From contig NZ_JABUXW010000010.1 of NCBI RefSeq assembly GCF_014897585.1, positions 1-64,000 of the forward strand: 64,000 nucleotides of DNA. Direction: 5' to 3'. The notes beneath the pieces are model-generated. The model had not been told where the DNA came from, searched no databases, and was given only the letters and a program-made list of their open reading frames with translations. This document shows, piece by piece, positions 6,462-13,963 of the stretch. The first letter of the stretch is position 1, and the number at the start of each line of letters is the position of its first letter. The DNA comes from Brachybacterium tyrofermentans. GTDB lineage: Bacteria; Actinomycetota; Actinomycetes; Actinomycetales; Dermabacteraceae. The translations under genes and the position numbers were made by a program.

Positions 6462-8240
6462 GTGCGAGAACATAACTACAATCCGGCGGTCGACTGGACT
6501 AGGTTCGATCAACCACTCTTTGATCGTTTTGCCGAATCCCTACTTGCACGCACACACCCTGCCGCAGAGGTAGAGGTGTTCAGCGACAGCGGGGGCGATG
6601 GAGGCCGAGATCTTCTCGTCCGCGAGAACGGCGAGCTGACGATCTATCAGTTTAAGTTCTGGACCGGCAACGTCACGAGCGCGCCAGCCTCGAGGAAGAG
6701 TCAGATCGAGAGATCGTTCATTTCGGCCCTCCAGCACGACCCCGACATATGGGTTCTCGTCGTGCCAGCAAAACTCAATGACACCATGAAAAAGTTTGTC
6801 GGGAACCTCCATGCCCGCAAAAATGTTCAAGACTCTGTTCACGATGCCTCGCGGGTGAAGATTGAACTTCTCGACGTCCTAAAACTTGATCAACTTCTAA
6901 TTAAATACCCGGAGACGATCGCGCTCATCCAGCACGAGGACCCCGCTTACCGACGTATTCTGGATCAGCTCGAAGCGCAGGGCCTAGGGCCGATCACAAA
7001 CTCCAAGTCCCTCAACCAGGCCATTCAAGCAGCCACAGACAGGATTGAAACCGGAAGCGTCAACTGGGATGCCCGCATCGACCACCGAGGCGGAAAGTCC
7101 CGGATACTCCCTGTGGCCCGACACCCTCAAGCACAGGCTCTAGAGCCGATCCGGACAAAGTACCTCTTCCAGTTCCCCACCGGGGACTCGTCAAATGACG
7201 TTTCCGCTCGCTTCGAACAGATGCTGGCTTTCGGTTCGGAATCTGTGGAGGTTTCACGAGATCACATCAGCGCAATTGACTACGAGGGACCGGAGATATT
7301 CAGGGATTCCTTCGCAGGTGACAGCGAAACTACATCATGGCTTTTCACACCGCAGGACATCGGGGTCGAAGCGTTGCCACACCTGCTTCTACTGACATCG
7401 CAGGATGACGATGTCGTCGAGCTACCCGCTACAGCATTGCGAGCAACTCGAGGCATGTACGGGGGCACCTACTCGTTTGACTGCGGTTCAGGATTAACAG
7501 CAACTATTACTGCGGACGCGCGCTCGCGACATAACTGGAGAGCCTCTTTCTCGCTTTCGCCAAAGCGTATTGGCGTAGTGGAATATCTTCTGGCCGTAGA
7601 GAACGCCCTCGCTATACAGCGCGCCACAAAGCTAACACTGATTTCGCCGAGTGGCGAAGAAGGCACATTGTCCCGCAGTGCCCCACCTGAGCAACGCGGC
7701 TCCGCCTCAACCCCCTCCGACCTAGAAATCCTTGAGGCCAGCGCACGCGACCTCGTAGCGATTCAACGAATGCGGCGGCAACCTTTGTCAATGCCGGAAG
7801 AAATGACCGGCCCCAACAGAATGATGCTGCGGACGCTACGCTTGGCTCTCGAGGGTCACCTAACGCCCTATCCTTTCAGGGAGCACCGCTGGATTCTTGA
7901 GGATGGCGCATCGATGGAAGGGCAGCTGGCGGCTAGTGCAGCGGGGCGTGGGGCTGGATTTACCGCACAGACCACCCCGGAAGCAGTGTTTGAAATCGGA
8001 GATAACCGCATTACACTCCCTCCACTAATCTACTTCCACCCAAGTTGCATGTTTTCTTATGTCGACGAAACTGCCAGAAAGGTCCGAGATGTCGCTACGA
8101 ACGGGGAGGCCTTTGTCATGTACTCGCCGCCCCTCCTTTCGGGCACGCCAAAAACGGCCACCCCCTGGGGCCTGCCTGACATCACCGAACCACGTACGCC
8201 GCGCATCGAGTGGGAGGGCTCTAACGAAGATGTGGGCTAA
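6462..8240 (+). CDS. Restriction-endonuclease-like (Mrr/PD-(D/E)xK) N-terminus with uncharacterised C-terminal region
   Basis: The 592-residue protein begins with a segment typical of Mrr-like nucleases: G-G-D-G-G-R-D at about residues 44-50 followed by Y-Q-F-K at 62-65, giving the D...QxK active-site pattern. The remaining about 400 residues match nothing I know, show no P-loop and no membrane segment, and may be a sensor or target-recognition module. The gene stands alone near the left end of the island, starts with GTG at 6462, and uses AT-ending codons (AAA, TTA, AAT) far more than its neighbours, a sign of separate acquisition. A stand-alone DNA-targeting defence nuclease is the likeliest role, but this is inference. 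Confidence 0.6.
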   Translation: MREHNYNPAVDWTRFDQPLFDRFAESLLARTHPAAEVEVFSDSGGDGGRDLLVRENGELTIYQFKFWTGNVTSAPASRKSQIERSFISALQHDPDIWVLVVPAKLNDTMKKFVGNLHARKNVQDSVHDASRVKIELLDVLKLDQLLIKYPETIALIQHEDPAYRRILDQLEAQGLGPITNSKSLNQAIQAATDRIETGSVNWDARIDHRGGKSRILPVARHPQAQALEPIRTKYLFQFPTGDSSNDVSARFEQMLAFGSESVEVSRDHISAIDYEGPEIFRDSFAGDSETTSWLFTPQDIGVEALPHLLLLTSQDDDVVELPATALRATRGMYGGTYSFDCGSGLTATITADARSRHNWRASFSLSPKRIGVVEYLLAVENALAIQRATKLTLISPSGEEGTLSRSAPPEQRGSASTPSDLEILEASARDLVAIQRMRRQPLSMPEEMTGPNRMMLRTLRLALEGHLTPYPFREHRWILEDGASMEGQLAASAAGRGAGFTAQTTPEAVFEIGDNRITLPPLIYFHPSCMFSYVDETARKVRDVATNGEAFVMYSPPLLSGTPKTATPWGLPDITEPRTPRIEWEGSNEDVG

Positions 8241-8458
8241 ACAGATGCTGTCTCGAGACATCCAGACCGATCGTCGGGCACGCCAACCACGAAATAGAGC
8301 GGACGGTCACTTCGCTACAAACTTCTTGAGTCTCCGCGTCCAAGGACAAGCACGGCGGGCGTGGCTGGGCGAACTTCGCAATGGCTCTGATACGGCGCAC
8401 CACCCTGGCCTCACCACACCGGGGCAGGATCGTCTGCCCCCTCCCCCACCATGAGCTC

Positions 8459-8665
8459 ATGAAAATGAAGGACTGGCTCCGCGACCTCGAGCAAGAGATC
8501 GACCGACGCGTCGACGCAGCCATCCGCCGAGGCTCACTCACGAGCGCGGACGAGACCCTGGAGTGCCGCACAGCCCCCAACGGAGAGCGCATGCACTTCT
8601 CGATCCGCGGCATGCTCGAGGACGGTGACGGGTCGCAAGATCCCGGCTGGATGGAACCCGCGTGA
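8459..8665 (+). CDS. Small hypothetical protein, first of a coupled pair
   Basis: A 68-residue acidic, helical protein of unknown function. ATG at 8459 is chosen because it is followed by the M-K-M-K-D-W-L start of a clearly folded-looking sequence; ATG at 8465 is an alternative. Its TGA overlaps the GTG start of the next gene, so both are probably one translational unit. The 218 bases before it (8241-8458) hold no convincing gene and could carry its promoter. Confidence 0.5.
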   Translation: MKMKDWLRDLEQEIDRRVDAAIRRGSLTSADETLECRTAPNGERMHFSIRGMLEDGDGSQDPGWMEPA

Positions 8666-9006
8666 GCGACCTCGATCTGTACTTCGCGCACCAGAAAGCC
8701 GTGCAGGTGACTCATGGCGTGACGATCCGCTATCGCCTTGCGCTGATCGGTCCATCGGTGGTCGTGCTGCACTCCGAGATCGATCCGACGCTGCCTGAGC
8801 GTTCGATCAGGATCACGGCGGGCCATGCCGAGCTGATCATCGACTCAGCGTCCTGGAGCGACCGCCGCGAGGAGCTCCAAGAGCACGTCCTTGCATGGAT
8901 GCTCGAACACATCGACCTGCGCGCAGCGCGACCCCGACCCGGTGCCAGGAGGTATGACGCCGTCTGGATGAGCGCATGGCAGGAGGCCAACCCGGGCAGA
9001 CGGTGA
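8662..9006 (+). CDS. Hypothetical protein upstream of the SRAP gene
   Basis: A 114-residue protein with alternating strands and helices (R-Y-R-L-A-L-I-G-P-S-V-V-V near residue 25) and no known family. It starts with GTG overlapping the previous stop (GTGA) and ends 63 bases before the SRAP gene. Co-location suggests these two small genes and SRAP are expressed together. Nothing in the sequence points to an enzyme. Confidence 0.55.
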   Translation: MSDLDLYFAHQKAVQVTHGVTIRYRLALIGPSVVVLHSEIDPTLPERSIRITAGHAELIIDSASWSDRREELQEHVLAWMLEHIDLRAARPRPGARRYDAVWMSAWQEANPGRR

Positions 9007-9069
9007 GCTCCGGTCCCCCAGTGTCAGTACTGAGTACGATCGAGGGCACAACGCCAAGGGAGGCAGCTC

Positions 9070-9783
9070 ATGTGCGGTCGGTATGTACTCGAGGTCGACG
9101 CTCAGGGACTCCTGCGGTCCTACGCCGCGCAACCGGCGAAGGCGTTCGACTGGGAGCCGGTCTTCAGTGTCGCGCCCCGCACCAAGGCCCCCGTGGTCCG
9201 CGAGCACATCGATGATGACGGCGAGCTGCAGCGCACGCTCGAGTTCGCGCGGTGGGGCTTCAAGCCGGCATGGGCCAAGGAGAAAGGTCCGCGGCCCATC
9301 AACGCCCGCTTCGAGACGGCCCACACCAACGGCATGTTCCGTGCCGGCTTCGCGAGCTCGCGCGCCGTGGTCCCGATGACCGGCTACTACGAGTGGGTCG
9401 AGATGGACGACGGGAAGCAGCCGTACTTCGTCCATGCCAAAGGCGGCGAGCTGCTGCACGCTGCGGGCTTGACCACCGCCGAGCAGAACGCCGACGGCGA
9501 GTGGGACGTGTCCTTCACGATCATCACCCGCGAAGCAAAAGACGCTGCGGGTGATGTCCACGACCGCATGCCGGTGTTCTTGGACCAGGACCTCATGAAC
9601 GAGTGGCTGGCACCGGGGAAGCTCGAGAAGGAGGAGCGCGAGCACCTGCACGGCGTGCTCGGCGACGTCTCCGAGGCGGTCGCTGCGTCGCTGGTGACGC
9701 ACCCCGTCGATCGGGCCGTGAACAACGTCCGGACACTCGACCGCAGCGACTCAGGCCTGATCAAGCCGATCCAGCTCAATTGA
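9070..9783 (+). CDS. SRAP family protein (SOS response-associated peptidase/HMCES-YedK-like), island copy
   Basis: SRAP proteins bind abasic sites in single-stranded DNA and form a covalent thiazolidine link through Cys2, protecting the site. The 237-residue product has the key features: Met-Cys-Gly-Arg at the start, N-A-R-F-E-T near residue 80, G-Y-Y-E-W at about 105-109 with the catalytic Glu, and H-D-R-M-P-V near 160. A good GGGAGG ribosome-binding site precedes ATG at 9070. A second, chromosomal SRAP gene lies at 28551 in this window; the two are clearly different in sequence. On a mobile element it may protect single-stranded transfer intermediates or modulate host SOS; that is inference. 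Confidence 0.92.
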   Translation: MCGRYVLEVDAQGLLRSYAAQPAKAFDWEPVFSVAPRTKAPVVREHIDDDGELQRTLEFARWGFKPAWAKEKGPRPINARFETAHTNGMFRAGFASSRAVVPMTGYYEWVEMDDGKQPYFVHAKGGELLHAAGLTTAEQNADGEWDVSFTIITREAKDAAGDVHDRMPVFLDQDLMNEWLAPGKLEKEEREHLHGVLGDVSEAVAASLVTHPVDRAVNNVRTLDRSDSGLIKPIQLN

Positions 9784-9808
9784 CGGCAGCAGACGAAGGA
9801 GGCGACTT

Positions 9809-9991
9809 ATGGAGCACACCAGGAAGTCCACGTCGACGATGACCGAGCACGAGCGCGAGATGGCCGCGAAGCTCGAGCGGATCATCACGGACCCTGAGGG
9901 CTACTACGCCACAGCCCGCAAGGCCGCCTACCGCGATGAGCTGCGCCGCGCGCTGATGCCCTGGCGGAAGAGCCACCCCCGTTCGGCCTGA
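9809..9991 (+). CDS. Small hypothetical protein downstream of SRAP
   Basis: A 60-residue, highly charged helical protein. It is supported by a perfect AAGGAGG ribosome-binding site at 9796-9802, spaced correctly before ATG at 9809, and by its position 25 bases after the SRAP stop. Function unknown. After it, 9992-10206 has no convincing gene: one plus-strand frame stays open to about 10211 but has no good start. Confidence 0.55.
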   Translation: MEHTRKSTSTMTEHEREMAAKLERIITDPEGYYATARKAAYRDELRRALMPWRKSHPRSA

Positions 9992-10206
9992 GTACGAGTG
10001 CCAACGGGACCGTGCGACTCTGAAACTCAGCGCGCTCACCGACCGTGGACTCGTGAACAAAGTCCATGAGGATTCTCGCCGACATCTGGTTGCCGAGGTG
10101 CTCGACCCGCACCTCCACGAGCGGATCGAACCCCCGCGCTCGGCATCCTCGCGACTCGCCCGGCTCAATGCCGTCGATCCTCGCGCAGCTGCTCACGCTG
10201 GTGGCT

Positions 10207-10320
10207 TCAGGTGAGCAATTCTGCTGCCGCTGCCGCATACGCGCGTTCGATGTATGCCTCGAGCTCGCGCAGATCCACGCGCCACTGCCCTCGGCCACCG
10301 ACGCGGATGGGACTGCCGCA
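10207..10320 (-). pseudogene. 3' fragment of an excisionase-family HTH gene, cut by the IS
   Basis: The 37 residues before the stop at 10207 read I-R-V-G-G-R-G-Q-W-R-V-D followed by L-E-A-Y-I-E-R-A-Y, closely matching the C-terminal half of the complete helix-turn-helix gene at 41133-41372 (I-K-V-G-G-R-G-Q-W-R-V-E and I-E-S-Y-I-E-R-S-Y). The frame is interrupted exactly where the inverted repeat of the insertion sequence begins at 10321. The N-terminal half is not found on the other side of the IS, so this junction is a deletion or recombination product rather than a simple insertion. Confidence 0.75.
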
Positions 10321-10333
10321 CGATCAGGTGTCA
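10321..10333. repeat. Left inverted repeat of the IS3-family element
   Basis: CGATCAGGTGTCA, the exact reverse complement of 11552-11564. It lies 45 bases before the orfA start. Confidence 0.8.
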
Positions 10334-10378
10334 CATGATCTGTGGCGCTGAGGAGCGTCACAGGGAAGGATGTGCACC

Positions 10379-10687
10379 ATGCCCGCTCCCTACCCCCAGG
10401 AGTTCCGTGACGACGTCGTCCGCGTCGCCAGGAACCGCGAACCTGGCCAGAAGCTCTCGATAATCGCGAAGGACTTCGGGATCTCCGAGTCCTGCCTGAC
10501 GAACTGGATGCGTCAAGCCGATGTCGAGGACGGTTCCCGGCCTGGCAAGACCCGTGAGGAGTCCACCGAGCTGCGGGATCTGCGTCGCCGTAACCGGCTG
10601 CTTGAGCAGGAGAACGAGGTCCTCCGCCGCGCGGCCGCCTACCTCTCGCAGGCGAACCTGCCGGGAAAATCTTTTACCCGCTCGTGA
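10379..10687 (+). CDS. IS3-family transposase OrfA (helix-turn-helix)
   Basis: The 102-residue OrfA contains the N-terminal HTH of the IS3 family (Y-P-Q-E-F-R-D-D-V-V near the start, then a helix-turn-helix around residues 25-45) and a leucine-zipper-like coiled coil (L-R-D-L-R-R-R-N-R-L-L-E-Q-E-N-E). It binds the terminal inverted repeats. ATG at 10379 is preceded by GGGAAGGA. OrfB is in the -1 frame; an A4 run at 10666-10669 is the probable slippage site producing the OrfAB fusion transposase. Confidence 0.9.
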   Translation: MPAPYPQEFRDDVVRVARNREPGQKLSIIAKDFGISESCLTNWMRQADVEDGSRPGKTREESTELRDLRRRNRLLEQENEVLRRAAAYLSQANLPGKSFTRS

Positions 10688-11544
10688 GCGAGCTCGCCGG
10701 CGATGGTGTCCCTGTCGCGGTGTCCTTGCGGGTCCTGAGGCTCTCCCGCCAGCCCTACTACCGCTGGCGGAAACAGCAGGTCACCGAGTCAGAGCTGGTC
10801 GAGGCCTACCGTGCCAACGCGCTGTTCGATGCCCACCGGGATGATCCCGAGTTCGGGTATCGCTTCCTCGCCGGCGAAGCGGAGGCAGCTGGCCAGCGCA
10901 TGTGTGAGCGGACCGCGTGGCGGATCTGCCGAGACAACCAGTGGTGGTCCGTGTTCGGGAAGAAGCGTGGGAAGAACGGCAAGCGCCCGGGCCCGCCGGT
11001 CCACGATGACCTCGTGAAGCGGGACTTCTCCGCTGACGACGTCAACGAGCTCTGGCTGACGGATATCACCGAGCACTGGACCGATGAGGGCAAGCTCTAC
11101 CTCTGCGCGATCAAGGACGTGTTCTCCGGCCGGATCGTGGGCTACTCCATCAGCGACCGGATGAAGGCTCGCCTCGCGGTAAACGCCCTGGACAACGCAA
11201 TATCCAGGCGTCCTGACGCTGCCAGTTGCATCGTGCATTCGGACCGCGGATCTCAGTTCAGGTCGCGAAAATTCGTGCACGCTCTGAACCGTCACCACCT
11301 CGTGGGATCGATGGGGAAAGTCGGCGCGGCCGGGGACAACGCAGCGATGGAGTCCTTCTTCGCTCTGCTGCAGAAGAACGTCCTGAACCGACGTCGATGG
11401 CGAACCCGGGAAGAGCTGCGGATCGCAATCGTCACCTGGATCGAGAGGACGTACCACCGTCGCCGTCGACAGGCCCGTCTGGGCCGGTTGACCCCCATCG
11501 AGTACGAGACCATCATGAACCCGACCGTCAGCCTGGCGGCCTAA
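10684..11544 (+). CDS. IS3-family transposase OrfB (DDE integrase)
   Basis: The 286-residue frame carries the rve-type integrase core. The catalytic triad is visible as Asp in W-L-T-D-I-T, Asp in H-S-D-R-G-S-Q and Glu in N-A-A-M-E-S-F-F, with correct spacing. The frame is open upstream of 10684 in the -1 register relative to orfA, reading K-I-F-Y-P-L-V-S-E, so it is normally made as an OrfAB fusion after frameshifting. All motifs are intact, so the element may still be active. Confidence 0.92.
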   Translation: MSELAGDGVPVAVSLRVLRLSRQPYYRWRKQQVTESELVEAYRANALFDAHRDDPEFGYRFLAGEAEAAGQRMCERTAWRICRDNQWWSVFGKKRGKNGKRPGPPVHDDLVKRDFSADDVNELWLTDITEHWTDEGKLYLCAIKDVFSGRIVGYSISDRMKARLAVNALDNAISRRPDAASCIVHSDRGSQFRSRKFVHALNRHHLVGSMGKVGAAGDNAAMESFFALLQKNVLNRRRWRTREELRIAIVTWIERTYHRRRRQARLGRLTPIEYETIMNPTVSLAA

Positions 11545-11551
11545 CCTCAGC

Positions 11552-11564
11552 TGACACCTGATCG
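11552..11564. repeat. Right inverted repeat of the IS3-family element
   Basis: TGACACCTGATCG, the exact reverse complement of 10321-10333, 7 bases after the orfB stop. The relaxase frame opens immediately after it. Confidence 0.8.
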
Positions 11565-11645
11565 CGCATCAGTCCCGGCGAGGTCATCGGACGCGCAGGG
11601 TTCCATGCTCAGCACGCAAAGAAGGTTGGTGAGCGCGGCGCGATC

Positions 11646-12968
11646 GTGCACGAGATGATGCGCGAGCTCGACGAGGACTCCATCGCATATTGGGCCAAGC
11701 GGAACCCCAACATCGTCGTCGCCGACGAGGTGCTCAACGAGGCGATGGTCAACGACGGTGACGGCGGTTTCCGGCGCTGCGTCGACCGTCAGGACGTCTT
11801 GGACTATGGAGCTGATCGTGTCCGCCGCGTGAAGCGGAAGTTCCGTGATGACAAGCTCGACCCTACGACGAGCAAGATGAAGGGTGGGACGGTCACCACC
11901 TCCCTTCTCGTGTCACACCTCCCCAAGTCGATGTGCGTCGAGATCCCGGGCTTCTACCCCGTTCTCGACAGCAGGACCGGCGAAGCCGCGCTCGACGCCG
12001 ATGGCGAGCCGATGATGCGCAGCAGGTGGGTGGCGCGAGATCGGGACGAGGCACGGCGCTACTTCCAGGACGTCATCCAGTACCTGTCGGCTGAAGCGAT
12101 CCCCGGCGGGCCTGACGCTGTCCTTGGGTACGACATCCAGCACAGTGAGTCCACCCCGCACGTGCAGATCATCGCGGACACGTTCGCCCCCGACCCCAAG
12201 GACGAAGAGTCCCTCCGCGTGGAGTCCTCCCAGGCGTGGTTCTCCCACCGCGAGGTGAAGGACAAGCAGGGCCGGCAGAAGAGTGGGAAGACGAAGTTGC
12301 GCGAGTACCACCGGGGCCTCAAACAGCACCTGGTTGACCGCGGCTACGACATCTCTCCTGACTTCGACGAGAAGCGCCATCTAGTCGGGATGGGCAAGGA
12401 GGAGTACGGCCGGACGATGGACGCCAAGCGCTCTGTCGACATACTCCGGGACCGCGCTGTCGAGGACCACGAGAAGCTCAACGGCTGGGACGCCGAGCTC
12501 CTGGACCGCAGGCACGAGCTGGAGGGTGAGGCCGAGCGCCAGCGCGACCACATGGAGAGCCTCGAACGCCGTGAAGCGGACCTGCCGATGCTGCGCCGCC
12601 ACCTTGAAGAAGAAGTTCGCAAGGACGGAGTCAAGGCCGCCGAGGCAGAGATCAAGGAACACGTCCAGCGGGGAGTCGCGACGGCGCTCGCCCCGGCGCA
12701 GGCCCTCCTCGATCGCCAGCGGGAACAGCTGGAGGAGCAGCTCACCCTGGCGGCAAAGGAACGCGACGCATACACGTCCACCGCTGCCCAGTTCGATCAG
12801 ATGATCCGGAACCTGCAGCCGCTGGTCAAGAGGTGGGAACAGGCGAACCCCCACACCGACAAGGGAGCCCGTGCACAGAGGAACGCAGCGCGGCTGCGCC
12901 AGTTCGAACAGCGCGCGTCACAGTTCCGCAGCGAGGCTCCGGAGCATGACCCCCAGCCGGGCGAGTGA
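11646..12968 (+). CDS. MobV/Pre-type relaxase, N-terminally truncated
   Basis: Relaxases of this family nick plasmid or element DNA at oriT for mobilisation. The motif H-S-E-S-T-P-H at about residues 166-172 is the family's HxDExTPH metal-binding signature, and residues 270-400 are a long coiled coil. The reading frame is open back to 11562, right at the IS end, and still encodes relaxase-like residues (G-R-A-G-F-H-A-Q-H), but no start codon exists before GTG 11646. The family's motif I histidine lies in that lost N-terminal part, so the protein made from 11646 is probably inactive. The decapitation coincides with the IS. Confidence 0.75.
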   Translation: MHEMMRELDEDSIAYWAKRNPNIVVADEVLNEAMVNDGDGGFRRCVDRQDVLDYGADRVRRVKRKFRDDKLDPTTSKMKGGTVTTSLLVSHLPKSMCVEIPGFYPVLDSRTGEAALDADGEPMMRSRWVARDRDEARRYFQDVIQYLSAEAIPGGPDAVLGYDIQHSESTPHVQIIADTFAPDPKDEESLRVESSQAWFSHREVKDKQGRQKSGKTKLREYHRGLKQHLVDRGYDISPDFDEKRHLVGMGKEEYGRTMDAKRSVDILRDRAVEDHEKLNGWDAELLDRRHELEGEAERQRDHMESLERREADLPMLRRHLEEEVRKDGVKAAEAEIKEHVQRGVATALAPAQALLDRQREQLEEQLTLAAKERDAYTSTAAQFDQMIRNLQPLVKRWEQANPHTDKGARAQRNAARLRQFEQRASQFRSEAPEHDPQPGE

Positions 12969-13003
12969 GCATGTCCCGCCGCACACAGACGAAGGAGGAT
13001 CCG

Positions 13004-13591
13004 ATGAGGTACGGGTACACCCGCACGTCCACAGCGGACAAGCAGACCGATGATCTTCAGCGCCGTGCGTTGACCGACGCCGGGGTCGCAGAGCGCCAGA
13101 TCTACTCCGACCAGGTCTCCGGCACGAAGAAGACCGCGACAAGAGACGGCTGGACGGCGCTGGAGGCCAGGCTCCGCGGGGGCGACGAGCTGGTCGTGTG
13201 GAGGATCGACCGCATCGGGCGGTCGATGATCGACGTCATCACGACCGTCACCGACCTGACGGAGCGTGGCGTCATCCTTCGATCCCTGACCGATGGCATC
13301 AACCCGTCCACCCGCGAGGGCCGGCTCATGCTCACCCTCATGGCGACCTTCGCCGAGTACGAGCGCGACCTCATCCAGGAACGCGTCCAGGTCGGCGTCG
13401 ACGCGGCGAAGGCCCGCGGGGTGAGGTTCGGTCGCCCGGCACCAGATCCCGAGGAGACGGAACGGAGGGTTCGTACCGTGCGGCACCTCGTCGAGACCGA
13501 GCGCATGACGGTAACAGCAGCCGCACGGATGGTCGGGTGGTCCCGTGCGACCTACTATCGCCACGCCGACAAAGTGTCATCAACCGTCTGA
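13004..13591 (+). CDS. Small serine resolvase/invertase
   Basis: The 195-residue product is a complete resolvase-family recombinase: catalytic Ser9 in Y-T-R-T-S-T, the G-D-E-L-V-V-W-R-I-D-R-I-G-R-S core, E-R-D-L-I-Q-E-R on the long helix and a C-terminal helix-turn-helix ending R-A-T-Y-Y-R. ATG at 13004 is chosen because AAGGAGG stands at 12992-12998; an upstream GTG at 12965 has no such site. On mobilisable elements such enzymes resolve multimers. Its 3' end overlaps the convergent next gene by 12 bases. Confidence 0.92.
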   Translation: MRYGYTRTSTADKQTDDLQRRALTDAGVAERQIYSDQVSGTKKTATRDGWTALEARLRGGDELVVWRIDRIGRSMIDVITTVTDLTERGVILRSLTDGINPSTREGRLMLTLMATFAEYERDLIQERVQVGVDAAKARGVRFGRPAPDPEETERRVRTVRHLVETERMTVTAAARMVGWSRATYYRHADKVSSTV

Positions 13592-13834
13592 GACCCTGGC
13601 TCCCTCGAAGACGATGGCCACGTCCCGCAGCCACTCGTCGACGCAGTCGGCGAACTCGCCGTCGTCGAGCTTGCCGAGGACATGCAGGGACACGAACCCG
13701 AGAAGTTCGGAGAGGATCGGCTCGTCATTCACCGCGAACGAGTGGGCGACATCCAGCACCTGCCGCTGCTGGTCGGCGGTGAGACGTCCTGTGATCTCCG
13801 CGTAGCTGGTGAATCTGTCGGTGTTGTCTTCCAT
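13580..13834 (-). CDS. Small hypothetical protein
   Basis: An 84-residue acidic helical protein with no recognised family. It is convergent with the resolvase and overlaps its end by 12 bases. ATG at 13834 begins M-E-D-N-T-D. Between it and the next gene, 13835-13963, nothing was recognised. Confidence 0.5.
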   Translation of the reverse strand: MEDNTDRFTSYAEITGRLTADQQRQVLDVAHSFAVNDEPILSELLGFVSLHVLGKLDDGEFADCVDEWLRDVAIVFEGARVSDG

Positions 13835-13963
13835 ACCCTTCAGGGTGACTCCTGTGGCTGTCTCAGAAACCCCGGCTGGCGATCTCGGCGTTCATGAGAC
13901 ACCCGCCCGTGCCTAGAACACACGTCGAGACCCCGCCAGCAAGCTGTCTCGTCAAGGTGATGT

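Larger units (their letters stand above)
10321..11564 (+). mobile_element. IS3-family insertion sequence
   Basis: About 1.24 kb with two overlapping frames, orfA and orfB, as in IS3-family elements. Perfect 13-bp inverted repeats CGATCAGGTGTCA (10321-10333) and TGACACCTGATCG (11552-11564) flank them. No convincing target duplication is seen: the flanks are CCGCA and CGCAT. The left flank is an HTH-gene fragment and the right flank is the relaxase coding region, which do not belong to one gene. Together this suggests deletion or recombination involving the element. Confidence 0.88.

Noticed and set aside
10012-10211. Open plus-strand frame after the small gene at 9809
   Set aside because: No start codon with a ribosome-binding site and no family resemblance; may be a remnant but not supportable.
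12965-13003. Upstream GTG start for the small resolvase
   Set aside because: It overlaps the relaxase end and has no ribosome-binding site, whereas AAGGAGG precedes ATG 13004.
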